Positions 31,550 to 42,500 of a stretch of 64,000 nt of DNA are shown one piece after another; within the stretch, counting starts at the first letter, position 1, and every line of letters starts with the position of its first letter. The stretch comes from Limnephilus marmoratus. Its lineage: Eukaryota > Arthropoda > Insecta > Trichoptera > Limnephilidae. The position numbers were made by a program, and so were the translations under genes. The DNA lies in NCBI GenBank assembly GCA_917880885.1, contig OU862927.1, forward strand, positions 39,521,571 through 39,585,570, read 5' to 3'. The notes below the pieces were generated by a model. That model had not been told where the DNA came from and searched no databases. It worked only from the letters and a program-made list of their open reading frames with translations.

Positions 31550-32720
31550 TTTAATAATTGTTACCCTTTGTGCCATGCATAAAAATCTTGTCTTAAGCGT
31601 TAGTTTATCAATTAATAAATAATAATCAAAATTTCATTTATGATTTTTAGGTACCTACTGGCGATTACTAGTAGGTACCTATCTAATTATCTACCTACTG
31701 GCAACAATCTTCTTTCAGGAATTCAAAATTTTATTCAAATATTGGAACACAGAAACAAAAGCTACACAAGAACCAAGAACATCTTTTCTTTCTTCCCTCG
31801 TCTTCTACTGTTTAATACAGATGATAAATAATAATTACTGTAAATATACAATGAATCAACCAATGACATTATATAAATAGACTCGCCATAGTCTCACATA
31901 CTCATAATATAATGTGGAAAGTAAGGAACACTCTTTTGTTTTCAGCTATTTTCAGTATAATTTCTTAATTCAAAAGTTTATTCCTGTGTGATAAAGATAG
32001 ACAATCAAATAATATGTGTGTATGAATGACATGGATATATGAGCGGGCGGCGTATTGCTTGTCACTTTTTGATGGAACGTTCGCTGTCTCCTTTTCTTGA
32101 GGCCCACTAGAATAAAAGGTCCGGCTGCCTGTCTGAGTTTGATATGTCGAGCTATACAATAAATACAATAGGGCAACGACAGTTTTCAAATGGTGGCGAT
32201 TGTCATCAATACTCGTTAGAACTACTGATTTATGTGTTGTTTAACCGCAAGCAAACAAATAAACAGAGTGTTTAGGCTGATTAGTCTACTTTAAAACAGT
32301 GAAGTTTACTTAGCAACAGAAATTTGGCTGTTGCGCATCCAGACCCTTTACTTTAGTAGGACTTGAATTTTCCCTAATGACGTGTAAAACCGTGTACTTA
32401 CAAATGAAATGTTATTCATTCGCCTTTACTATTATTTGCCGTGTAATTGAAACATTTTCTCATCACACAGGAGGGCATTTTGACACTTTTTAAAATGCAA
32501 TTTACTTACTGGTAAGACGCAACCTTACTGGACGCGTAGCAGTTTAGTACTAAAGTACTAGATATCGAGATCGGTGCAATTGTCTTGTTCTTGTCTTCCC
32601 ACTTTGAGATTTCTACCCCTCGTCTAATAGTATGTAACGTCATAGGAATCAACTTATTAACTTATTTTTACTCCAATACCCTGTATCACTGAAATATTGA
32701 AAGTATTACTGCTTGCTTTT
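31550..32720. other. Unrecognised intronic sequence
   Basis: No domain-bearing frame or bounded repeat seen. There is a TATA-like tatataaataga near 31872 without supporting gene structure. ggtacctactggcgattact and its partial repeats near 31655-31700 form a short local duplication. Confidence 0.4.
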
Positions 32721-32726
32721 GTGTTA

Positions 32727-32881
32727 GGGAACGTACCCATACTACGTGACCAACTTTTTGCAATTTTTAACCCCCCGGTGACCAAAATCCTAAGCAACCC
32801 GCCGCTCATTTGTATGGAGCGTGACATTTTGAAGCCCTCCCTCCCCCCCCTAAACGTGTCACGTAGTATGGGTACGTTCCC
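32727..32881. mobile_element. Tourist-like MITE, copy 2
   Basis: 155 bp with the same termini as 23916-24078 (gggaacgtacccatactacg and its complement) and tta at 32724-32726 and 32882-32884. Confidence 0.82.
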
Positions 32882-32928
32882 TTATGTTCACGAATATATT
32901 AAATACATGAATTTTATAACATACTAAC

Positions 32929-33400
32929 TGACCCCGCGTAACGTTGTTCTGCCATATACATTATTTGTAGTTAATATTTTGGTTGTTAAATAAAAAACGA
33001 ATTCGATGAGGCGGACGTGGCGCCATCTGTCATTCAACAACATAAATAATTTAGTTCTGTTTGAAATACCAATGACCGACGGTTAAATTCGTTCATATAA
33101 AAATACTAAAATCGCGATTAAAAAATGGGAAGGGGGGGGGTAGGAGGGTGAAAATTTGGGGTTATAGGTATTTTTGGTGCCAAATAAAATAAAAAAATTG
33201 TCAAAAAAATCGATTTTTTTTTCTGGATAGGGACACCCTAATCACCTAGCGGTATGAAATATACTTTACAATCTATTCGCATACCTACCAAATATTCATA
33301 AAAAAATTCTTAAAAATCGGTCAAGTCGTTTCCGAAGAGTGTGACCACTAACACCGTGACATAAGATTTTTTTATATATGTACCTATATAGATTATAATT
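32929..33400 (+). mobile_element. Unclassified dispersed repeat (RTE-tail-like)
   Basis: Starts ctgaccccgcgtaacgttgt and ends aaaatcggtcaagtcgtttc, then ccgtgacataagattttt and tatata. This pattern resembles 3' tails of common insect RTE-type repeats, from memory of the family. The region includes a poly-G run at 33132. No coding frame. Confidence 0.35.
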
Positions 33401-33420
33401 TTTCGATTTTTTTTGGGGCT

Positions 33421-33875
33421 TTTTTTTACATTAGTTACACACAGGATGCCCCGAGAAAAATAATTCCCTCAGGGCTTATGTCATCTTTTGGGATGCAGTG
33501 GGTCTTTTTAGGAAAGGAAGGAGAGCAAGTTCTAGGAAGGACAAGAGTATTAGGGGTGGGTAGGACTTGGGGGTCAGTGTGTCCAGGAGTGACGGACGTA
33601 TGAATCCATCCCTCCCATTGTGGTGCAAGGCGATGTTCTGAGAGAGTACGGCTGGAGAAGTCAAAGGGACTCCCTCAACTATTTTCTCTCGATCCAGCCT
33701 GCCACGCGCTGGTGGGCAGAGGCATCCGCCGCCAAGACCCAGACATACCTCACCCCATGAACCCGGGCACCCCTGTTAAATCACCAAACGTAACGAACCA
33801 CTTGTTGTGACCTATGATAAAGGTTTTGATTATCCAATAAATGATTCCCGGGGCAGCGGTACCCATACCCGCCTC
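33421..33875 (-). mobile_element. LINE-tail SINE, copy 2
   Basis: On the minus strand it runs from ggaggcgggtatgggtaccg to gccctgagggaattatt and a poly(A) tail (T run at 33420). It has the same 5' start as 25117-25447 and carries about 120 extra bases in the middle (gcgctggtgggcagaggcat region). Confidence 0.6.
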
Positions 33876-33985
33876 CGGTGTTTTTAACCAGGAATCTATC
33901 AAGCTCGAGGCCCCCTGGATCCTTGAACCTCTTTGAGGCCTTTTTTGCTGTTTGTTTTTGGGGTGTTATGCCGTGTTACGCTACA

Positions 33986-35494
33986 ATATCCAGCGACAAT
34001 ATCCCCAAACTTGACATATCCTCTATAGCTTCATCGTCATTTAATTCTTTACCTGTACAAATTCATGAAATTATTACAGCTTTCCATAAGCTAAAACCTA
34101 AATACTCCGTCGGCCCAGATTGTATTCCACCTATAATCCTCAAAAGATATGCAAGTTATTTTATTCAACCTCTAAAACATATTTTTAACCTATCACTTCG
34201 CAAAAATATGTTTCCGGAAATGTGGAAACTAACGAAAGTAACGCCTATACACAAAAAAGGAAAAAAGTCAGAAATAGATAATTACAGACCTGTAGCTGTG
34301 TTGTCAGCACCCGCAAAACTTTTAGAAACCATAATTTATTCACAGATATATAACCAAACAAAACACGCACTCACCGAAAATCAGCACGGATTTCGTCCCA
34401 CACTGTCACCTTCAACTAATCTTATGAATCTCACCACCTATATTAATAATTCATTCGAAAATTTTGTACATGTTGATGTGATTTATACAGACTTCGAGAA
34501 AGCATTTGATAAAGTCGACCATGATATTTTATTAAAAAAATTAAGTGACATCGGATTCTCTCAGAATTTCCTCGCTTTTGTGGCTAGCTACTTACGCAAT
34601 CGTCGTCAGTATGTCAGTTACGGACACCATCTCTCTCACGAATACAAAACTAACTCCGGGATTCCCCAGGGATCGAATCTAGGACCCCTTCTCTTTCTCT
34701 TATTCATCAATGACATTGGCAACACCATAAACCACTCAAAATATCTCCTTTTTGCTGACGATATAAAACTTTTCAAAGCAATCAAAAGTTACATCGATTC
34801 CATTCTTCTGCAGAACGATCTTGATTCTCTTGTCAAATGGTCAGAACTGAACAACTTACCCTTCAGCATTCAGAAATGCAGTGTCGTTATATTTACAAGA
34901 TCCAAAGATACATTCCTGTTCCCCTACCACATTAATGAACATGAATTGACACGTAAAAGTGAGATTCGAGACCTTGGCGTAATTTTTGAAGCAAGTCTCT
35001 CTTTCAAATCACATATATCTGATATTGTCTCCCGGGCCAACAAAATGCTTGGATTTGTTCTTCGTAATTCAAGATCATTTACCAACGGAATCGCAATCCG
35101 AAGAACGTATGAAGCACTTGTTCGCAGTATCTTGGAATATAGCTCCATTATTTGGGCCCCTTCTGAGCAAAACCATATTCTCGAAATAGAAAAAGTACAA
35201 AAGAGATTCATGCGTTACCTATATATGAGAGAATATATGTACTACCCTTTCCTGTATCCATCCTTATTCTTAGCAGGAATGCTCGATCTTAATACATTAG
35301 AAGCCCGCCGAAAAATATTTTTAGGAAAACATTTTTTTAAGATAATCTCTGGAACTATACATAATCCACCTATTTTGAAAGAAATTAACTTATATGTCCC
35401 AGACAAGTATACTCGTGGAAGGTCCCATACCCTTTTTTATGCTCCAAAAACGAGGACCGCGCCATCAGAACGCGCCAGTCAACAGAGCGACTGA
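33986..35494 (+). CDS. 5'-truncated non-LTR reverse transcriptase (LINE)
   Basis: The frame is open from 33878, but the first 36 codons belong to an unrelated repeat (33940-33986) into which the LINE is inserted. LINE homology starts near 33986. It encodes about 500 residues: SVGPDCIPPIIL, TKVTPIHKKGKK..YRPVAVL, D-F-E-K-A-F-D, GIPQGSNLGPLLFLLFINDI and catalytic LLFADDIKLF, then the RT thumb and C-terminal domain to TGA at 35492. The AP endonuclease and ORF1 are missing, as expected of a 5'-truncated copy, so it cannot move by itself, although the RT motifs are unbroken. It is followed within 2 bases by a SINE on the other strand. Confidence 0.8.
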   Translation: MSSDNIPKLDISSIASSSFNSLPVQIHEIITAFHKLKPKYSVGPDCIPPIILKRYASYFIQPLKHIFNLSLRKNMFPEMWKLTKVTPIHKKGKKSEIDNYRPVAVLSAPAKLLETIIYSQIYNQTKHALTENQHGFRPTLSPSTNLMNLTTYINNSFENFVHVDVIYTDFEKAFDKVDHDILLKKLSDIGFSQNFLAFVASYLRNRRQYVSYGHHLSHEYKTNSGIPQGSNLGPLLFLLFINDIGNTINHSKYLLFADDIKLFKAIKSYIDSILLQNDLDSLVKWSELNNLPFSIQKCSVVIFTRSKDTFLFPYHINEHELTRKSEIRDLGVIFEASLSFKSHISDIVSRANKMLGFVLRNSRSFTNGIAIRRTYEALVRSILEYSSIIWAPSEQNHILEIEKVQKRFMRYLYMREYMYYPFLYPSLFLAGMLDLNTLEARRKIFLGKHFFKIISGTIHNPPILKEINLYVPDKYTRGRSHTLFYAPKTRTAPSERASQQSD

Positions 35495-35496
35495 AC

Positions 35497-35922
35497 TTTT
35501 TTTTTTTTTTTTTTTTACAGTGAATACCGCACAAGAATCTCAACTGCTCCCGTCTGGAGCCAGTGAGACTATGGCATCCCCAATTGGGGTATGTTGTGAG
35601 GCTGAAGGTAGCGGGGAGGGGAAGGAGGTGGGGAAGAGGAAGGTTGGGAAGTACCTGGCTATTCAGATCTGGTCACAAAACACGGCTAAAGCCATTTTCA
35701 AGCAACTTTTCAATTCTGAATGGTGGTCTTACACCAGGGCGATACTGATAGTATCTTCCACTCTGGAACATGCCGCAAATATACTACATATTATTTTAAA
35801 TGAATTAATTGTGAAAATAACACAAATTAATCAAATAAAATTTATTTGCGCATGCCGGGTTCGAACCCGCGACCTCCGGAATGTGAGTCAAGAGTCATAG
35901 CCACTGGACTACGGAGGTCGTC
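35497..35922 (-). mobile_element. tRNA-derived SINE, copy 2
   Basis: Poly(A) tail on the minus strand (T run 35497-35516), body with cccgtctggagccagtgag and aggctgaaggtagcgg, and tRNA-like head at about 35845-35922 with a clear B box gggttcgaacccgcg. It is the best-preserved head of the three copies. Confidence 0.85.
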
Positions 35923-36229
35923 AAACTGCTCAACGAGTCTGCATTGACCATTGACATTTTTAACGTAACCTACAGGCAGTTTAACAATTATCTTTTGACG
36001 TATGTCACAAAGTAGTGAAACTGACCTTTTTATGTATTTTGCTATACTTTTTGTCAAATTTGTAATCTTCTCCATAATGTATTGGTGAATAACCGTTTTA
36101 CGGAGAACATGAAAAAATAAATAAATAAATAAATATATATTTTTGAATGTAGCTATTACTTTGTGGTTATCCATTATAGAATAATGAAATAATTTTACTT
36201 TGTATAAACCACTTATTTGATGTGCAAAT

Positions 36230-36263
36230 CCGACCGGTTTCGGAACAAACGTTCCTTCGTCAG
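36230..36263 (-). ncRNA. Hammerhead-ribozyme-like motif in PLE1 3' pseudo-LTR
   Basis: The minus strand reads ctgacga, stem II ggaac-gttt-gttcc, then gaaa and accggtc. These are the conserved CUGANGA and GAAA boxes, a palindromic short stem III (accggt) and a GUC cleavage triplet. Hammerheads are documented in Penelope-like elements. Self-cleavage here is inferred. Confidence 0.65.
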
Positions 36264-36403
36264 GGAAAGCTTATACTAATTTGACAGTTTCGAACAATGT
36301 TTTATTATGGTAGGGGTGGAGCTGTTGCTAGATAATAATGTAGATTGGGTAGGTAGGTATTAGTGTAGAGTGGGTGGGTAGGGGAACAAATCCATGATTG
36401 GGC

Positions 36404-36434
<31 letters not shown>

Positions 36435-36786
36435 GGAACATAAACAGTCTTAATAACATAATATACATAAAAAGATAACAAAAAACAGACCAATTATTAA
36501 TGTTCACAGATAGGTATTTAGAAACATAAAAGTAACTGAATGTAAACTAGAATATTTAAGAAAAGAAAAAAAAACATATATAATACAGGTGTAGATTCAA
36601 CAAGTGATAAATCTAAATATAAAAACACAACAATAAAATAAATGCGATTATAACTGTAAAGAAAATAGGGTGCAAAACAGGTATTTGGATTGGGACGGGT
36701 AAGGGGAGGACAGGGATAAGGGAAAGTTGCCACGCAGGTAATTTAAAAATATTAGGTACAATTAATTTAATCATCATGAATATGTT

Positions 36787-39336
36787 TTATGTATTATTCG
36801 CACGTAGAATGTTATACAATGAAATTCTGTAGCGAAAGTAGCTAGCAGTGAATATGTCAGCAAGTGTTTCTAAACGTGCAAATTTAATGTTATAGTAGTT
36901 AAATGTCCTTTGCATAAATTCATTTTGGTTGGAATTGGTATTGGTATATGACAATATTTTTTGTTTGTTGATAATAGATTCATTATTTTTAAGGGATTTT
37001 TTAATTTCCAAGGCTTCTAAGTTATCTAAACGTTTTCCTTTATGATTAATATGAAGAATATTTATCCCTGTATTTTTTTCAAAACTATGGTTATTTTCAA
37101 TGATATGGTTAGCAAACTCAGAAAAATTATTATTATTAAGACACCTTAAATGTTCTTTGATTCTGATTTCAAAATTACGAGTGGTTTTTCCAATATAAAA
37201 TGAGGGACAATCATTGCATTTGAGTTTATATATTCCGGAATTAGTCAATTTATGGTCTTTATCTTTAGTATTTCTCAAAAAATTACCGATATTATTTCTT
37301 GTATAAAACGCTGGATTAATATTAGAAGGAAGATTTTTGCAACATTGAACTGAAAAATTATTAATATACAAAATTTTACGCCATTCTTTATCATTAATAT
37401 TATTAGAATTGTATAGATATTTATTTTTTGAAATTTTGATAAGTTTTTTATTTAGGATGTTATCAATTAATTTTGGTTCATATCCGTTATTTATAGCAAT
37501 TTGTTTTATTATTGAAAGTTCAGAAAGGAAATTATTATTAGACATTGGGACATTTACTAAGCGGTGTATCATGGAATGGAAGGTGGAGTGTTTTTGTGAG
37601 ACAGGGTGGTTGGAGGTCCTATGAATTACTATGTCAGTGTATGTTGGCTTGCGATATATACTAAAATCGATTTTATTATTTATAATAGATAAAGTTAAAT
37701 CCAAAAAGTTTAATTTTTCATTGCCTATTTCTATCGTAAATTTTATTTGGTTATGAAAGGAATTTAAAAGGTTAAGAAAGTTGTTGAGTTGACGTTCAGA
37801 TCCTGTCCAAATGACGAAGATATCATCCACATATCTCTTCCATAGTAAAACATTGTTTAAAAGAGGTGATTTTGAATTAAAAACAGTTGTTTCCAAATCA
37901 TTCATAAATATATCAGCAATAAGAGGACTGGTGGGGGCTCCCATTGGAAGGCTTTCTTTTTGTTGGTATATGACATTATTGTATTGAAAATAATTTTGAT
38001 TTAAAACTAAGTTAAATAAACGAGTTAGGTCACTAGACAGATCTGTAGGTAATGTAGAATCTTTCAATAATTTGGAAATAATTGCTTTACTTTCAGTAAT
38101 AGGCACATTAGGAAATAGATTAATGACATCAAAAGACACAAGTTTAGCATTAATGGGAAGTACAAAATTTTTCAATAAGGCAATCAGTTCATAAGAGTTC
38201 TTAATTACATATTTTGGTGTAAACACATTACTTTTATGAACTAAATCAGTTATTAATGACGATAGTTTAAAACTTGGTGAATTACATGATGAAACGACAG
38301 GTCTTATGGGTGTATTTATTTTATGGATTTTGAGAAACCCATATAATTTTGGTGATTTGGGATTTTTTGATAATATGTTATCATCTTTAAATATGTCCGA
38401 TTTACAAGATTTTAAAGCATTTGATACACTCTCGTTAAATTTATATGTTGGATCTTTTGGTAAAATAACAAAATTATCACTATTTATAAAGTCCATCACT
38501 TTGTTGTGATAATCAGATTTGTCCAGTATGATTACAGTATTTCCCTTGTCTGCCTTTGTTAATATCAGATCTTCATCTTCAAGTTTCTTCTTTAAGTTTT
38601 TAAGGTGAAAGATTTCCGGATTCATGCTTATGGAAAGTTTATTTATTTCTTTTTTAATAGTCTCCGCACTCTTGTATTGAAATGTTTTAGGACAGTATGA
38701 GAGGGCTGTTTCAATGTCTACAGCAACACTTTCAATTGCACCTTCAATATTAACTTTGCTATAAGGAAGGTTATAATTTAAACCTTTAGATAATAAAGCC
38801 ATTTCTTTATCGAGGAACTGACACGAAGATAGATTTTTAACTCTGTCATAAAATTTATAATTTGTCGTTGGAGAATTATCAGAACAGTTTATTTTAATAT
38901 TGTACAGATTCTGCAACTTTTTATTCAAAATCTCACATTTATTGTACGCCTTTATTGAGGCATACATCCGCACTTTGTCATCCAGCAAATCCCACTCTAT
39001 TGGGTGGAGCTCACTCACCAAATCCAGATGAAGAGACATTAATTTTAGTTTAATTTGATTTCTAAATATAAAAGCACTTTTAAGATCTTCTTTAAGCCAC
39101 GTCACCTTGGCTTTCATGGAGGAGGAATTAAATAAGACCGGAGAAACAGTACTTATTTTGAAATGTACACTGATGTAGTTTGGAATAACTTTAATTTTTA
39201 AACACTGTTGGTAGAAATATATATTCAAACACACAATTCTATATTTAACTGTCAAATTTTTATACATTTTAGCTTTTGTGGCTGTACTTGCCAATTTTAT
39301 ATTTTTTAATGTAGCTATTACTTTGTGGTTATCCAT
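36787..39336 (-). CDS. PLE1 reverse transcriptase with GIY-YIG endonuclease
   Basis: 849 residues. There is an N-terminal basic helical region, then the RT core: LILTKADKGNTVIILDKSDY, PKLYGFLKIHK..IRPVVSS, LVSFDVINLFPNVP, LPMGAPTSPLIADIF and catalytic YVDD at about residue 502. The GIY-YIG nuclease runs from about residue 700 (SGIYKLKCNDCPSFYIGKT, R in EIRIKEH, E in LEALEI). Such proteins copy their RNA at nicked DNA. It is the only copy here with the full C-terminus (to ILRANNT). The normally invariant Gly before LPMGAP is Ser in this copy, which may weaken the RT. Confidence 0.9.
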   Translation of the reverse strand: MDNHKVIATLKNIKLASTATKAKMYKNLTVKYRIVCLNIYFYQQCLKIKVIPNYISVHFKISTVSPVLFNSSSMKAKVTWLKEDLKSAFIFRNQIKLKLMSLHLDLVSELHPIEWDLLDDKVRMYASIKAYNKCEILNKKLQNLYNIKINCSDNSPTTNYKFYDRVKNLSSCQFLDKEMALLSKGLNYNLPYSKVNIEGAIESVAVDIETALSYCPKTFQYKSAETIKKEINKLSISMNPEIFHLKNLKKKLEDEDLILTKADKGNTVIILDKSDYHNKVMDFINSDNFVILPKDPTYKFNESVSNALKSCKSDIFKDDNILSKNPKSPKLYGFLKIHKINTPIRPVVSSCNSPSFKLSSLITDLVHKSNVFTPKYVIKNSYELIALLKNFVLPINAKLVSFDVINLFPNVPITESKAIISKLLKDSTLPTDLSSDLTRLFNLVLNQNYFQYNNVIYQQKESLPMGAPTSPLIADIFMNDLETTVFNSKSPLLNNVLLWKRYVDDIFVIWTGSERQLNNFLNLLNSFHNQIKFTIEIGNEKLNFLDLTLSIINNKIDFSIYRKPTYTDIVIHRTSNHPVSQKHSTFHSMIHRLVNVPMSNNNFLSELSIIKQIAINNGYEPKLIDNILNKKLIKISKNKYLYNSNNINDKEWRKILYINNFSVQCCKNLPSNINPAFYTRNNIGNFLRNTKDKDHKLTNSGIYKLKCNDCPSFYIGKTTRNFEIRIKEHLRCLNNNNFSEFANHIIENNHSFEKNTGINILHINHKGKRLDNLEALEIKKSLKNNESIINKQKILSYTNTNSNQNEFMQRTFNYYNIKFARLETLADIFTASYFRYRISLYNILRANNT

Positions 39337-39391
39337 TATAGAATAATGAAATAATTTTACTTTGTATAAACCACTTATTTGATGTGCAAAT

Positions 39392-39425
39392 CCGACCGGT
39401 TTCGGAACAAACGTTCCTTCGTCAG
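39392..39425 (-). ncRNA. Hammerhead-ribozyme-like motif in PLE1 5' pseudo-LTR
   Basis: Same 34-nt core as at 36230-36263, located about 55 bases before the PLE1 start codon on the minus strand. Confidence 0.65.
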
Positions 39426-39793
39426 GGAAAGCTTATACTAATTTGACAGTTTTGAACAATGTTTTATTATGGTAGGGGTGGAGCCATGGAACTATGATTG
39501 TAAGGAAGCGGCATAAACATTTCGGAACCTATTATACCGCCAAAACCAGTGTAGCTGTCTCCATTTTTCGGCGGCGGAGAGTGGGGATACAGACGGGGTT
39601 ACCGCTCAGCGATCGGGGGGAGGGGAGCGCTTTACAGGGAAGGGCCGAACTGGTAATGGGCTCATTATTTAATTTATTTTTTAATTAAAAAACGTTCTTC
39701 AGTTTTTTTTTTCGTATTTTAAGCACAAAATATAATAGCCCATTACGTATTATTTGCTGAACGAATTTCTTTTTCATAATTAATAGTTTTCTT

Positions 39794-39862
39794 AGTTTTA
39801 ACCACGTTTATTGTTTATAAAAAACCGACATATTTCCTGAGCAATGCTCACTTCCTCAGCGT
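39794..39862 (-). ncRNA. Hammerhead-like motif of a second PLE family
   Basis: The minus strand reads ctgagga, stem tgagc-att-gctca, then gaaa, atatgtc, with aaac/gttt possible as stem I around a G-G mismatch. It is a different sequence from the PLE1-4 motif but has the same box order. No PLE coding sequence is attached, so it is an orphan pseudo-LTR fragment. Confidence 0.4.
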
Positions 39863-39870
39863 TTACTTAA

Positions 39871-41310
39871 TTAAAAAAAAAAGATTATGAAATAACTAAG
39901 GTATAAAATTAGAGAGTCAGCAACGCTCTCACAGAACAAGTGTGTTGCTAATTTAACTTTTATTTTTGGATTTTGAAAATTTATATGTATCGGCCTCAAT
40001 TTGTTCGCAAAATGTAATATTTCATCATTTTGAATTTGATTTAAGCTTTCCAAATGATTCCATTTGGCTTCAATCTTATTTTCATCAACTATTACTTTTT
40101 TGGCTTGAAAAGCGTTTCAAACTAATTTTATCATGTGGCAGGCATCTAAAAATATGCAAACATCTTTTTTAGTAGATGGATGTTCGAAAAAAGTTTTTAA
40201 TTGTGTAGGATCGAACGAACAGCCTAAAATTTTGGCCATAGAAATGTTCGCCGGACACCCATCAAACGTTAAAGATACCACATCAATACCCGTAAGATGA
40301 ATCTTTTCCAAACATTTACATACCAAATTTGCCATTTGTTCACCGGAAATTCCATTTACTAAAAAAAATCCAACAGGCAACTTCCAACTATCATTGATTG
40401 CCACAACCATTAAGACAAAGGCTTCTTTTGCCCTTGTCAGGCAATCGCCGTCTAACTTAGCACCTATGTCAATAAATCCATGGTAATTGGAGCCATCAAA
40501 TTCGATCTTAGTCATTATGGCCATTTCGTCGATCACTAGTCCGCAGAGTATTTTTTTACTTGAAGCTTCAGCCTTCATCTTCAAAGCACGAAATGCTTCC
40601 ACTGTGAAACCAGCCTGGCCATCAATACTCTCGTACCACTTCCCAAGGGTCCTAGCGTGTGGCAAACATATATCAAAACTTCTTCGTACGTAATCGTTAG
40701 CTTTTGGAGAATAAAAATGTAAAGTTAGAGCAAACGATCTAAGGGCCGGGGAGAATTTTTTTTGTCGATTTTCCTTTATTCTATATAAAGTTATAAAGTT
40801 CTCTACTGCTGATTGAAATTGACTCCAAGTCCGTAAACTCGTTTTCATTAACATGTTGACCTTCTTATAAACATGTTAAAATCCCCTGCAAACTGGCAAT
40901 CTTTTTTAACTGCCGTCTACGTGATGCTTTCAAACGTTCTCCACTTCCAAGTTTTTTTACGAGAGTGTCTTCCACTTCATCGAGTAACTCATGTGATCTA
41001 TTGTAGGCTAACGGGTCTGCTGATTCAGTCGTAGGCTGAAAAAAAATGTATTTGATATCCAGCCCAATTCCGAATTTTTTTAAAGCGTTATTGCAATAAA
41101 ATATTTAGTATCTTTTCAATTGAAAGCGAAGATACTGTATATCAGTGCAATTTTATAAATCCTTTCTCAGTTGTATAGAAGCAATCTTGCGAAAAGTGAT
41201 AGGAGTATAGGATATAGGAAATAGGAAATAGGAGATAGGAAACCAGTCATCACTCCGATTTAAGGCATCAACCCACTTTCTTTTTCTCTCAGGGTCTTTT
41301 GGAAACCTTT
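39871..41310 (-). pseudogene. P-element/THAP transposase relic
   Basis: On the minus strand, a THAP-like piece FPKDPERKRKWVDALNRSDD (about 41307-41240) is followed by an intron-like gap with acceptor ttttttttcag near 41040. An exon follows reading NRSHELLDEVEDTLVKK and so on to a stop near 40887. The main catalytic part spans 40854-40117: FSPALRSFALTLHFYSP, SFDICLPHARTLGKWY, LVIDEMAI, GYHGFIDIG-like, FFLVNGISGEQMANLV, LTFDGCPANISMAK and FLDACHMIKLV. After an in-frame TGA (40117-40119) the homology continues on the same frame (ESLNQIQNDEILHFANKLRP...SVADSL) to about 39880. The stops and a frame change near 40790 show it is dead. This is THAP9-like DNA transposase. Confidence 0.8.
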
Positions 41311-41404
41311 AATAATAAAAAAAATATATTATTAAATTTTATGTATGTATATACATACGTTCATACTGCACCCTTGAGGTGAATTTTCAAGAAAACGGGC
41401 ATTT

Positions 41405-41412
41405 TAAATCTA

Positions 41413-41460
<48 letters not shown>

Positions 41461-41464
41461 CATA
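41405..41464. repeat. (TA)n microsatellite
   Basis: Alternating ta with a few g/c interruptions, about 50 bases, next to a SINE end. The frames 41379-41663 and 41416-41604 run through it and are artefacts. Confidence 0.9.
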
Positions 41465-41832
41465 TCACAAGAATCGAAACTGCTTCCATCTGGAGCCAGA
41501 GAGACTATGGCATGTATGTTGTGAGGCTGAAGATGTGGGGAGGGGAAGAAGATGGGGACGAGGAAGGTGGGGAAGTACCAGATCTAGTCAGCAAACACAG
41601 CTAAAGCCATTTCAAGCAAACATTTCAATTCTAATTGGTGGTCTTACACCAGGGCGATACTGAGAGTATGTTCCACCTGAAAGTGCCGGAAATATATCTT
41701 ATATTATTTTTAATTATAAAATGTTGAAAACACAAATCAATCGAATAAAATTTATTTGCGCGCACCGGGATTTGAACCCGCGACCTCCGGATTGCTAGTA
41801 AAGAGCTTTACCCCTCGACCACGGGGGCATGT
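41465..41832 (-). mobile_element. tRNA-derived SINE, copy 3
   Basis: Body ccatctggagccagagag and aggctgaagatgtgggg, with tRNA-like head at 41757-41832 (B box gggatttgaacccgcg). The A tail has been replaced by or expanded into the (TA)n tract. Confidence 0.78.
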
Positions 41833-42454
41833 CAATGTGACTTTTACATAACAATACAGTGATTACAAATTAACATTGTAAACATATATATAAGGAGTGT
41901 TAAATTATTAGGAAAAAAAACTAAAAATAACAGTGCAAAAAAGACAAAGTAAAAATGTTTAAAAATTAATAAGCTAAATGATAAAAAACACATACCTATG
42001 ATATGTGTAAATCTCAACTTTATATTTGTGCGTTATGATTAATAAATACATTAAAAATTTTAGGTAATTATTAATTATTATAATTTAAGTTGACTGATTC
42101 GGCCCATTGGCAGTTGGAGTCACGTGTTAATATCGGGCTCATGGCGATCGCGGTTGAAATGAACACGCCGAAAATTATAAAATGTATATTTAAGCTATGT
42201 TTAAACACTTACACGTGAAAGGTAAGACCGCCTTTCTTCTTAAAGGTCTTCATAGAACTACTTTTACAGGACTTTACGGCGCACTGGACCATTTTTCTAT
42301 GTTTTATGAACGTTTTACTGGGAGCTCTATACGCGACCGAGGTGTAAAAGCCAATGTCAGCCGTCTAAAAACCGTTCGGTAAAATTTTTTAAAAATCACA
42401 CTTCGGGAGGGTGTGCACACTTTACATGCCGTCTCTCTAATATCCATACTCTTA
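41833..42454. other. Unrecognised intronic sequence
   Basis: The 61-codon frame at 42197-42382 has no recognisable domain. Nothing else is supported before the PLE cluster begins near 42455. Confidence 0.4.
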
Positions 42455-42500
42455 GGGTGGAGCTGTTGCTAGATAATAATGTAGATTGGGTAGGTAGGTA

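Larger units (their letters stand above)
36140..39486 (-). mobile_element. Penelope-like element 1, nearly full length
   Basis: A minus-strand Penelope-like retroelement. The 5' pseudo-LTR lies at about 39486-39337, the ORF at 39336-36787, a 3' region down to about 36400 (with a (tttA)n run at 36405-36436), then a second pseudo-LTR copy to 36140 that includes the first codons of the ORF again (36174-36145). Both pseudo-LTRs hold a hammerhead-like motif. Partial tandem pseudo-LTRs are typical of these elements. Confidence 0.85.

Noticed and set aside
38306..38509. Open frames opposite the PLE ORFs (also 37409, 43009, 44329, 45214, 46950, 47835)
   Set aside because: They recur at the same place in every PLE copy on the antisense strand and carry no domain; they are shadows of the conserved PLE coding sequence.
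39653..39746. 10-bp inverted pair gtaatgggct/agcccattac
   Set aside because: Short, AT-rich interior and no target duplication; could be chance.
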